DNA of 64,000 bases from the NCBI RefSeq assembly GCF_001638985.1, contig NW_017265136.1:1968269-2032268 (forward strand), read 5' to 3'. The notes beneath the pieces were generated by a model. It saw only the letters and a program-made list of their open reading frames with translations, was not told the DNA's origin and searched no databases. This document shows, piece after piece, positions 10,874 to 21,248 of this stretch; the first letter of the stretch is position 1, and every line of letters begins with the position of its first letter. Made by a program: the position numbers and the translations under genes. This stretch comes from Phycomyces blakesleeanus NRRL 1555(-) (lineage: Eukaryota; Mucoromycota; Mucoromycetes; Mucorales; Phycomycetaceae).

Positions 10874-13800
10874 ATGATCGAGATCGATGGCCAAGAATGG
10901 CCCACAATCAATCTGGCAGAGATTCGCAATTCCGATCCAAAGATCCTTGTATGAATCTACAAAGTCAAAAAAAAAACGAGAGAAAGAAACATTTATTTAA
11001 TCACTTTCTATATATACATATATAAACTCAAACAGATCAAGGAATATAATTCACATTCAAAAATCCGAATCAACAAGAATAAGCTAACCGCCAATCGAAT
11101 CCATGAAAAAGTCGGTCTCTCCCTTATGCATCTAGACAATTCAAAGGAATGGCAAGAGTACACACTCGATGACTTTACATTCTATTCCTCAAACGTAGAC
11201 AGACCTCATTCACTCAACAGCATGTTGGCAAGAATGAGATTTAAAGGAACCATCACTGACAGCATAGGAAGATCGGTGAAAGTGCACAGCGGAGAAGTGA
11301 CGACTAGAAGCCTGACTGGAATGACAGATGATTCAAAAGATCTAAAGGTCTGGTTAAGAAGTTCTACTTTAAAAGATGAGATTTACTATCTTCTCAAGAA
11401 ACCCAGCCAAGCATATAAACCGCTTTTTGAAGATTTTTTATGGAGTGTACGCCTTTCAAAGATAATTTTGTATGTATTAAGAAAAAAAGATGGTTGCCAA
11501 GACACCAAAAGAAAAAGAAAAAAAACCTTATTCACTAAATTACGCTTCACCACACTACACATCTTCACACACATTTCCAAGAAGAAGAAAACAAGAAACT
11601 TATGACATCAATAATAATATCTTATATGTATATGTATATTAGGAGCTTCCTCAAGTCTCATCCGAATGCAACCCTGGAAGATACAAAATACGAAGGAATA
11701 TTAAACGAACACGTCTACAAAGAATATCCTGAAGAACGTGAGATTACCACTGCTAGTCTCAATCCTGATTTGTTGTTGGGAGAGAGTGTTTTTTCTTTTC
11801 TTTTTAGAAAGAAAGAATATATATATATATAAGAATAATTTTGATTAACATTTTTGTGAATTGTATTTGATGTTGTCTATTTATCTATTAGCCTGGGCAA
11901 AATGGAATTTGTTCCCTCATATCATCGAAAACGCGTTGAACATCATCGACCATATATTTTATTTGGTAATGGATTATACACACAGATAGAAAGACAGAAA
12001 TATTATTCATTATATAGACAATTTTCTGTTTTCTGTTTTTTCTAACTAACTTTCTTTATCTATAGTGTGAGGATATTCCTGATGAAATAATCTCCCATCA
12101 ATTTTGGAACAGTAAGTTTATTGGTCATTTATCTGCACATTATATAGATGTTAATATTCTGTTTTTATGTGTGGTTATTTTTTCTAGACAGCCTTTTTGA
12201 AAAGATACAGAATAAGCTTAGTGGAAATGTAAGCAGTCAATATAACATACAATGTATATATATATACAAATTGTATGTAGGTTTTTTAAGATACAAGATG
12301 CTTATTTTATTTATATATTTTCAGCCTATTAAACCGCCACTTTATAAAGATGAATTGACAGCTGTCACCCCTGAAGCACACACGTTCTATTCACCAATTT
12401 TCAACAATTTTTTGAAACTAGTTAAACATAAAGGTTTGTAAAAAAACATTTCTCTTTTTTACATACACACACACACATTATCATTACTAAAACCAAAAAA
12501 AAAAGATTCTCCAAAGGTCAATATAAAAGAATTACCAGCTGCTTCAGCTGTAGTCATAAAAGACATTTTTAGGGAGCAAAAGATGCAAAATAAATATAGA
12601 GTACTTGATTCCAATCTCTGGTGCCTAGAAGATCCACTTGGATTTCGAAATGGCTGCGCTAAATTTAACAAAGTATTGGTTGACACCGAATTTATCCATG
12701 TTGGCGATTGTGTCCAATTAAGAAACGATAATAACGAAATCTGGATAGCGTAAGCCAAAGATACAATCATATGCTTATATAATTAGTTATTGTTGTTGGT
12801 TACTAAATCTCATTTGACTTTCTTTCTTTCTCTTTTTTTTGTAGTCGAGTTACTTCTATCTTTTATACCAATCCAAAAAATCCCTTGATTACAATTCATT
12901 GGCTTTACAAAAGCTGTGACACCTTACTTGAGTCTGTAAGCAACAGAGACGAACATTTCTCAAAAAAAGAACTTTGGTACACCCATCATTGTGAATGTGA
13001 ATCGAGCGAAGAACTATCTGTTACTGCAATTTATCGCAAGGTCAATGTTAAATTCAATAGTAACTGGTGTCCAGGTAGAAATACTCCTCCCCCTTTTTTT
13101 TCTTTTTCTGTTATGTTACAATCATACACATTGATAAAAGTTTTTTATCTGAAATTGTTGCTCTTGTTGTAGACAAACTACATCATTACTTTTGCCAAAG
13201 CTTCTACTCTCATTTGAACGCTTGGTTCGAAGGTCTCAAACCAACCCATCTCAAAGTTTCAGATCAATGCCAGTGCCAGCCTCTGTCTTTTGAAGATTCT
13301 TTGGCCGAATTCAAAAAGCGTGCAGTCGGAGATCTTGTTTATCTCAATCACCTCCACCCTACCTTGTTAACCTTGCACGAAATAGTATCACTCACAGATG
13401 CTGCGGTCGAACTTCGCCCTCTGCTTTTAATTGATCAACTTCCAAAGGAACACATCTCCTCATGCTTACCTCACAACGGTCGTCAGTTATACAACGAGGT
13501 CGTGTATTCCAAAAAGACCGTGAATTACTCAATTGCCGAACTTGTCCAAGGCGCACATCTCGAATACATCGATACAGCTCACCTGGAATTCTACGACCCA
13601 TATACTCCGTTGCCCAACAACCTGGCCCACAATGGAGCAGGACATCATGTAAATTGTCTCGATCAATTTGGATCAATTTTAGGATCATATAAACTCATTT
13701 GATTTGATTTGTTTTGTTTACTTGTCATAGTATTATTTCAACAAAGTATTTGACCCCAAAGTAAACATTCTGTCTCCTTTGACTGCTTCGGACGAATTCG

Positions 13801-13921
13801 GTGCAAAGTATCCTCCCTGGAAACCAAGCGCCAAAAAACTGGCAACACTCGATCTATTCTGTGGAGGTGGAAGTTTCGGTCATGGTTTAGAAGATGCTGG
13901 TGTCGCCGAATGCAAATGGTA

Positions 13922-13957
<36 letters not shown>

Positions 13958-14172
13958 CTTGTTTGAAATATCAAAACATTTTCTCAATAACTTACTGATT
14001 TACTTGATTACTTAATTACAGGGCAGTTGATGTATGTGATCCAGCATTAGACACATACTCAATAAATACAAAAGGATCCCATACTGTTTATTATGAGAGT
14101 GTCAACAAACTCTTGAAAGAGACCATCAATAACAACCCTCGACCCAACTGGCCTATAACAGTAATATTAGCT

Positions 14173-14218
<46 letters not shown>

Positions 14219-16043
14219 GGCTCTGTCTGAATGCCTAGTGAAATTCCTTTTTAATCCTTTTTATTTTCTTCTTCTTAGGGTGAAGTAGATTTCATAATTG
14301 CTGGAAATCCCTGCCAAGGATTTAGTCGAATGAACCATCATAATCAAGACCCTTCATCTATCAAGAAAAGGTATCGACTAGACTAATTGACTGGGCTGAT
14401 TTATTGATTGACTATCATCACTTTTTGGTTTCATTAGTCATTGATACAAAATGAGGCATACTACTTATACTAATACCAAATCCTCTACCACTGTTACTAC
14501 TACTGTTATTATTATATTATTTATCAAATACTGATAATAATAACAGTGCCTTGCTGGCTAGTGTGGCATCATATATAGAACACTATCGTCCTCGTTTTTT
14601 TCTAATCGAGAATGTAGCAAACCTGACCCGATTCCAATACCAACATGAGAAAGGTTCAAAAGGACTCTTTCCTTTCAATCAAACGATCGGGTTATTCGTT
14701 AAATTAGGTTACCAAGTTCGTTGGGGTGTCATTGACGCAGCTTCCCACGGCTTACCACAGGTAAAATTAACACACAGTTAAAAGTCTATTTTATATCTAA
14801 GCATGTAATAATCTATATATATATATATCATATTTTTTGTGCTTCTCTATAGGCTAGAAACCGTGTCTTCATTTGGGGTGCTGGTAAGATTTGACTTTTT
14901 TTTTTATTGTTTCAAAAAAATTAATATACATATTTGGCTTATTTGGCTTATTTTTGTAGCTTCTGGTGAAAATTTACCACAATTTCCTATGGCTTCGCAC
15001 GTCAAACTCAAAAAAGGTCTATGGGGAAAGGGAGTTTCTCTTCCTAGCGGTTTGAGGTCAGACAGTGTGATTCAGGACAATAAGACTGCATTTCAAAAAA
15101 TGACAATTAAGCGGGCAATTGAGGATCTTCCCAGTATTCCTAGAAAGAGAAAGGTAAGACTAGAATATATATATATATTATTGTATTTATTTATTAGTGC
15201 CTTTTATTGATCGATTGATTGATTTATTAATCTGGATAACTAATTCAACAATATTATTTATTCATTTTTTGGTTTTAATATATATATAGTTTCCCTCAGA
15301 GTGGGCTGACCATGAAACATTGTCTGTTGGCAAAGATATACAAGATATAATTAACATAATTCCCGTAGACCCTGTAGGGCTTGGGTTACTGGAGATTTTG
15401 AAGTTATATCCAAAACATCCTAGTCTGAATTCGACGTAAGTATTTTGTAATCTATATGTAAATATGTACAAAAAAAAAACAAAGAAATCATTCAAATTAA
15501 ACTCATTACTGCTGTTTCTGTCATTTATATCTATCTATCTATAGTTATGTCGATAGGTAAGCAATTTCAGAGGATGAAAAGAAATATATAGATATATTTT
15601 ATAAAAAATATTGTTAATCTTATTATTTCTTATAATTTTTATTAGATTAAAGAAGATAAAGAAAAAAAACCCAGGAAACAAATTTCGTGACTTGAAGCGT
15701 GTCAATCCAGACAATGTTATAGCTACCGTCACTACCTCCCCTTCTTTTAGAGGCGTTCAGTCTGTGCCAGCTATTCACTACTCTGAGGCCCGACTATTGA
15801 GTTTACGTGAATATGCACGAGCGCAAGGTAGGAAAATAAAAAGAAAAATTGTACCCAAATATATATATATATGCCAAATTTCACAAAACTAATAATTAAC
15901 AAACTTGGGATATATCTATCTATTATAAAGGGTTTCTTGATACCGATGTTATAATTGGACCCCTGCGTAACAAACATCGTATTGTCGGAAATGCTGTGGC
16001 ACGTCCTGTAGCATTCGCTCTTGGGCTAAATGTCAAAGTCTAA
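10874..16043 (+). CDS. DNMT1-type DNA (cytosine-5) methyltransferase with RFTS and two BAH domains
   Basis: The hand-built model has 20 exons: 10874-10948, 11036-11469, 11643-11785, 11892-11965, 12066-12111, 12188-12228, 12325-12433, 12506-12749, 12845-13074, 13173-13648, 13731-13918, 14022-14160, 14279-14370, 14547-14760, 14853-14883, 14960-15153, 15290-15435, 15545-15556, 15646-15827 and 15931-16043. All phases agree and give 1060 residues. Domains in order are a replication-foci targeting domain (about 65-185), BAH1 (about 362-465), BAH2 (about 508-640) and the methyltransferase (660-1058). Motifs are complete: LDLFCGGGS (I), NPCQGFSRMN with catalytic Cys about 745 (IV), IENV (VI), QARNR (VIII) and GNAVARPVA (X). 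It should methylate cytosine in nuclear DNA, probably as a maintenance enzyme. The 5' end is provisional; no CXXC finger is seen. Introns carry TA repeats. Confidence 0.9.
14174..14216. repeat. TA dinucleotide array in a methyltransferase intron
   Basis: A perfect TA run of about 20 units lies between two coding exons of the DNMT1-like gene. A shorter one lies in the preceding intron at about 13925-13954. Confidence 0.9.
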
Positions 16044-16714
16044 ACTTGCAAATACGTGTTTGTTTTTGTGTGTGTCTGTGTTTATTCTTGTTGCATGTGC
16101 GTGTATGTATGCGTGTACATGTACGTACTTCTATATTTATTCTTCTAGCTACCAAAAAGAGAAAAAGAGAAAGAAAGAAAGAAAGAAAAAGGGAAAAGCA
16201 AAATATATAAAATGTGTGTACATCAAATACATACACAAGATAAGCAAAACTAAAAAAAAAGGGTTTTTTTTATGTATTTGAATAAATTTTAAGGCTATCT
16301 TTCTTTCCGTACCTTTCTATTCTATCATTTTCTTATTTCGTTCCTGAGTGGTACCAAGAATTCGGGTATCCACACAAGGTAATCCCAAAAAGATCGACAC
16401 CCGAGTTTTCGGTAATAAACGGGAAACGGGAAACGGGGGGAGCAGGGTCAGGGTGAGGAGAGAAAGGGAAAGGTTGTGGGGGGAGAAGGGAGGAGAGAGG
16501 GGGAGAGAGAGAAAAGATAGATTTTCTTGTGTAACCACCGTCCTCCTTGAAACATATTTGGTCAAAGTTAAATCTCAGATGGATTACAACATTACTATTA
16601 TTATAATGAATATATATATGTACATTTATACAAGCAAAAATGTATATTTAAAGTGACTCTTGACACGTTCCTTTTATTATTTTTATTATTATTCAATATA
16701 TATATCTATATATA
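16044..16714. other. 3' flank of the methyltransferase gene with a purine-rich island
   Basis: Contains the probable 3' UTR, an AAAG-rich stretch (about 16150-16200) and, at 16421-16517, a tract that is almost all purine on the plus strand with several GGG runs. No gene is seen. The decayed Tc1-type element begins at 16715. Confidence 0.55.
16421..16517 (+). repeat. Polypurine tract with G-quadruplex potential
   Basis: Nearly 100 bases with very few pyrimidines and repeated GGG or longer runs on the plus strand, for example GGGGGGAGCAGGGTCAGGG. Such strand asymmetry can form triplex or quadruplex structures; any function here is unproven. Confidence 0.6.
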
Positions 16715-17607
16715 CAAAGTGCCTCAAGCAGGCAATGTTATAGCCAATCAAAAGTGCTGTTGTTGGAAAAATAAAAATCCACATCATTAGCCAATTAGAA
16801 TCAATGCCATATATATATATATTTTTAAGAAATTAAAAAATCGCATATTTGCACTTAAAAAAAAAAGTCTTTGCAGAACGACCAAAAATTGGATTTTTTT
16901 TTACTGCTTATTACCTTTCTTTTGCTTTTCTCATATCAAAGCCACATTTTTCTTTAAAAAAAAAAAATAACATTTCATGTCATCAATAGAGAAACAAACG
17001 ACGGAAAACATACCTCGCCGCGAGTTGTCAGAATTTTTACGTGGAGGAATTATTGCTCTTCATAAAGCCAACCATTCCCCCGGAGAAATCGAAGACATCT
17101 TGGACATCCCTTATTCGACGATTAGGAGCATCATCAAGAGATGGGAATAAACTGGAACAACTAACCCAAGACCTAGGTCAGGAAGACCAAAGAAAAATAA
17201 ATAAGAGTCATCGATAACACGCCTGCCCTTTGTTTGAGTATAAGAAGAAACCCATTTAAATTTGGAGGGAAAATAGGAATCCCCAAAGTAAGCTTGACAT
17301 ATAATTCAGTATACGTGTTTGTCGAGAGGCAGTCATTAGATATGCTTGTGTCAAACAGGTTCTTGCTCTTACATTCCCAGTGGCCAGACTAAAGTTGACA
17401 GCTGAAAAAAAAACACATATGAAAGAAATGGGCTGCGTTGGGCAAGAGTCCGGAGCCAGTATAATGGTTGGAAGACTAGGGATGAGTGATATGGCCAGAT
17501 GAGTTATTGGGTTTATGGAAAAATGAACTTCCCCTGACCCGTCGGTAATCGGTAAGATTGGAAAAGATGTTTCCATCAAAAATACATAGTACGAATAGTG
17601 AAATTTG

Positions 17608-17653
<46 letters not shown>

Positions 17654-18110
17654 GATGGTATAGAGAATGTTTTCTGGGCTGGAGGATTTGGGACTTCTTT
17701 GTTAGCTATTGAAGACTCTTTCAAACAAGATGTACATGTCGATTGTTTGTTCAATATGGGCTGAAGTCCTCCAGAGGACTTATACCCACACACACACACA
17801 CATGCATAGTTTTCCACATGAAATGAAAATCAAAAAAGGGTGAAATGGATTAATAATATATGTGAAATGACAGGATTTATGGTTGACAAAAAGCTACTCT
17901 TCTTTTAATTTTCATAAATCAGTTTGTGGAAAAAAAGATACGACTTTTTCTTTTTGTGCTATCCAATAATTACGATTTGATTTTTAGGCAAACGATGTGG
18001 TTTCTAAAACAAATAAATGCAGTTACTTTTTATTGGCCTGAAATACCACTTTTTTAATTTGCTAACAACATTGGTTTTGATTGGATGCGACATTGCTTTA
18101 GGAAACAGTG
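16715..18110 (+). mobile_element. Decayed Tc1/mariner-type DNA transposon
   Basis: About 1.4 kb, bounded by TA on both sides (16713-16714 and 18111-18112). The left end (about 16715-16800) aligns, imperfectly, with the reverse complement of the right end (about 18030-18110): both contain GCAATGT, then five variable bases, then CCAATCAAAA, then TGTTGTT, and further in an AAATAAAAA-like block and a CCAAT. The right end finishes in CAGTG, as many Tc1-type ends do. The interior carries transposase remnants in the plus direction. Length, TA flanks and helix-turn-helix remnant agree on the Tc1/mariner superfamily. It is clearly inactive and old. Confidence 0.72.
16977..17763 (+). pseudogene. Broken Tc1-like transposase
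   Basis: An ATG at 16977 opens a helix-turn-helix segment: a leading helix, then HSPGEIEDILDIPYSTIRSI and IKRWE, the usual Tc1-type DNA-binding fold. It ends at a TAA about 170 bp in. Past the stop the frame still reads TGTTNPRPRSGRPKK, the GRPR-type linker of these transposases. Downstream fragments in shifted frames recall the catalytic region, including FWAGGFGTSLLAIEDSF at about 17670-17733, similar to the region after the second Asp. Stops, frameshifts and an inserted TA array (17610-17649) destroy the gene. The catalytic triad cannot be traced with confidence. Confidence 0.7.
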
Positions 18111-18894
18111 TATATAAATGAGTAATAAAGGGTTTCTATGAGGGAATATAATCAAGTTACAAATTTATTACCATGGCTACAATCTGACGTACAGATTGCT
18201 TGTTCGATGGTGTGAGTTTCTCGAAGCGATGTTGTACAAAGTGATTTGTTTCCCATTTTTGAATACTAATATAATATATTCTCACTATCGTATTTATCTA
18301 TAGAATTTAAAATGTGGGGTGCATTCTATACACTTTAATGGCAGATCAAAGATGACATGGATAAAAAATAATAATACACCTCTTCATTGTATTTGGGTGT
18401 TAAAATGTACTCTTATTTGAACTACTATTAATATTATCACTACTATTTTTTCTTAAAAAAAAGTTGGTTAGCCAGACAGAAAATTACAATAATGAATGAA
18501 TTAATTTGTGATTTTGATTGTAGAAACTTATACCCGACATCTATTTTTGAAGGATCTAAAATACGGCACATATCGCTTCAGTTCATTCCGTTTCCCTCCC
18601 ACCGTTTACGTTTTTACCCTTTAGGAACTTGTGCCGCCTAAACCCCAACCAATACACACAAATAAGAAAAATGTAATATCTTTGCGGCACAAAAAGGGAA
18701 AACAAAAAAAAACCAAAGAAAACAAAACAAAGCTTTCTTTTTCTTATTTTATTTTGATCCACGCCATTTGTATTTATTCTATCCACAAAAGATACCGCAG
18801 ACTCGACTCTCACATGCGAGTTCGAGGCCTTTGCACAACACCACAACTGTACGTTTTTGTGCTTCTGTATAATTGTCCACTGTTTGACCTACAA

Positions 18895-18936
18895 ACACGT
18901 ACACGCACACGCACACGTACACGCACACGCACACGC
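18895..18936. repeat. ACACGC/ACACGT hexamer array
   Basis: Seven tandem units of ACACGC with two ACACGT variants; another CA-derived hexamer minisatellite. Confidence 0.8.
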
Positions 18937-19950
18937 AGACAGCACACATAAATCGCTTGTTCTATTGTTCTTTAGTATTTCGTGCTCTAGTACTCCCAAT
19001 GTTTGTACATCCAATAATCAAAAGTTTGAGACATTTCTTTTTTGTATAGACAATCAAGAATAAGTCCAAAAACATAAAAATGTATATCAAAAATAGCCAA
19101 AAAACAAAAAATCGAATAATTATATTATGTTCTATTAATCAATACATTCATTCATTCATTCATTCTTTAATTTTTTGTTGGTTGGACTAAATAATCGGGT
19201 CTTGGCAAATTAGTATCGATCTCCAGATTTTCTTGCCTTAATTAAAACGTAAATTTTTATCTGCTGCTTAGATAATCCAATATTTGAGCAATTTATTTTA
19301 TCGATCATATATACAAATCCAGGATAGCTGTCAACTCCTCCTTTTTTAAGCAAATAAAAAAAAACTTGTCAAGTCAACTGTACTTTGGAAGCCTCTTTTT
19401 ATTTTTTCGGTCAAGGAAATAAAGAAGAAGTGGATAAACTGAGCTAACCTATAATATTCAACTGCAAATGGAACAAGATGTAATACTGTTGTCATATACA
19501 CATAACAGACACAGTCCAGAACAATGATTTCCCATAGAGATCACCTAACTTATATATATAGTTGTATCATTAAACATGCAGTGAGTAGATAAATAATAAG
19601 CAGGGTGAGAAAACAGCAAAACGTATAAATTCAAGAGTATAGTAGAATAATATCTGTGTGATTTATGTTGCGATGTTTTTATTTTATTGAAACAAGTTTA
19701 TTTGAACACATTTCATTAGATAAATGAAAGCACACATATAATTCCTCTGGACTTCCAATTGATTTGATTCATTGTATCGTGAGTATGTGCATGTAAATCT
19801 TTTGTTCTTCTTCTTTCTATTTTTCCCTATCTTGTTTTTCTATATATATACACAGATTTCTCTGTTGGGTATTGTGAGTGTGTTGTTGTTACAATTTTGA
19901 TAATCCCTTTTTATCACCTTTTTCTTTCCAGCCAAAATAAACAATTTATA

Positions 19951-20026
19951 CAGACCTAGGGTGTGCTACCCACGAGAATCTTACTGCTTTTCCAGCGTGG
20001 GATTCATGACCCTTAGAATTGGGTGA
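19951..20026. other. GC-richer island able to form competing hairpins
   Basis: CCCACG (19969-19974) can pair with CGTGGG (19996-20001); AGGGT (19958-19962) can pair either with nearby ACCC (19968-19971) or with ACCCT (20009-20013). A run of nine or more T residues follows at 20031-20040, and a polypyrimidine-CAG lies just upstream (19921-19931). It could be a small structured RNA or exon remnant. I do not recognise a known RNA family. Confidence 0.3.
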
Positions 20027-20401
20027 TTTTGTTTTTTTTTATATTTGGTTAATTCTATTTTACCTTACTCCACATTCCCTTTCTTCTTATCTGTAATTTT
20101 TCGTCACATGTTCCCATAAAATAAAGGGAATCCGATAGTTGTATATGTATTACCCAATCAGAAAATGAACCAAAAATTCATGATACATGTCCTTTGTCTA
20201 TCGAGCAGGCAAAGATAGGTCAATAACTATTAACAATCGAAAGAACATAAGCAGGAACCTATTCTCCAGCTGTTTTTTCTTTTTAGAAAATCATTTCTAT
20301 AAAATAAAATCAAATGAAATAAATTGCCACAAAAAAACCCCGGGACGATATCGGTTTCAATTAATAATGTTTTTTTTTATATATTCTGTATATATACACT
20401 A

Positions 20402-20462
20402 ATTGATTGATTGATTGATTGATTGACTGACTGACTGACTGGCTGGCTGGCTGACTGATTGG
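20402..20462. repeat. Drifting tetranucleotide array (ATTG to ACTG to GCTG)
   Basis: About fifteen four-base units change stepwise along the array from ATTG through ACTG to GGCT and back, so expansion and point mutation have alternated. Confidence 0.85.
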
Positions 20463-21248
20463 CTCTCGGGGAGTATTGACCATTCCGTTCCATTCCCTCT
20501 CTCTTTAATTAATACAAGCGTATATCCCCCCCATTATATATATTATATATTATATATACAGAGTTACCTTGATATGGTGCAATGAACCCATTCATTCACA
20601 ATTATATAACATAATTGTATAATAGGCCCTTCAAATAATGAAAAATATCGTGTGCAAAATGGATGCCTAATAAAAAATGCTGCACTAATTTAATTCTCTT
20701 ATCAGAACGGATCTACACCCTTCCATGTATTTCATTTTCTTTAGTAATCAATTTTTAATGAACCTGAATTTGTTTTAAAAATAAACAAATTATACGTTAT
20801 ATTACTATTACTATTACTATTTTGTAGCATGATAATAAAAGTACATAGTCTATAAACAAAAGCATGCTTTGTTTGTATTGCAGCCATTTGCCTTCACAAG
20901 TGCGTGGTAGTCAGCAAATCACAACCATATCTATCCAAATACCACTATTCTTTTTTAATTGATCGCTACATGCACGTCTTTTTCCAAAACATTTAATAGT
21001 AATATTAGGATACATATGTATTTATGTATCTATGTATGTGGACGTGTTTTCTTTTTGTTTTATCATTTTTATTATAAGTGTAATTTTTAATATTTAATTT
21101 TTGGTTTTGATTTTGATTTTTATGATAAGCTATACATGAAGGGAAGAATTCTATTGCAACATCCCGAAAAGAAAAAAAGAAAGAAAACAGAATATATATG
21201 AAAAGAAGAATAAGAAAAAGAAGAAGAAAAAAGCAAAGTCTAAACAAT

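Larger units (their letters stand above)
18111..21248. other. Gene-free region between decayed transposon and EF-G gene
   Basis: No coding region is supported. Features seen are a CGCACA-type array at about 18895-18936, CATT repeats at 19144-19164, a GC-richer foldable island at 19951-20026, a drifting ATTG/ACTG/GCTG array at 20402-20462, and AT-rich DNA. The right end will include the 3' UTR of the minus-strand EF-G gene. Confidence 0.55.
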
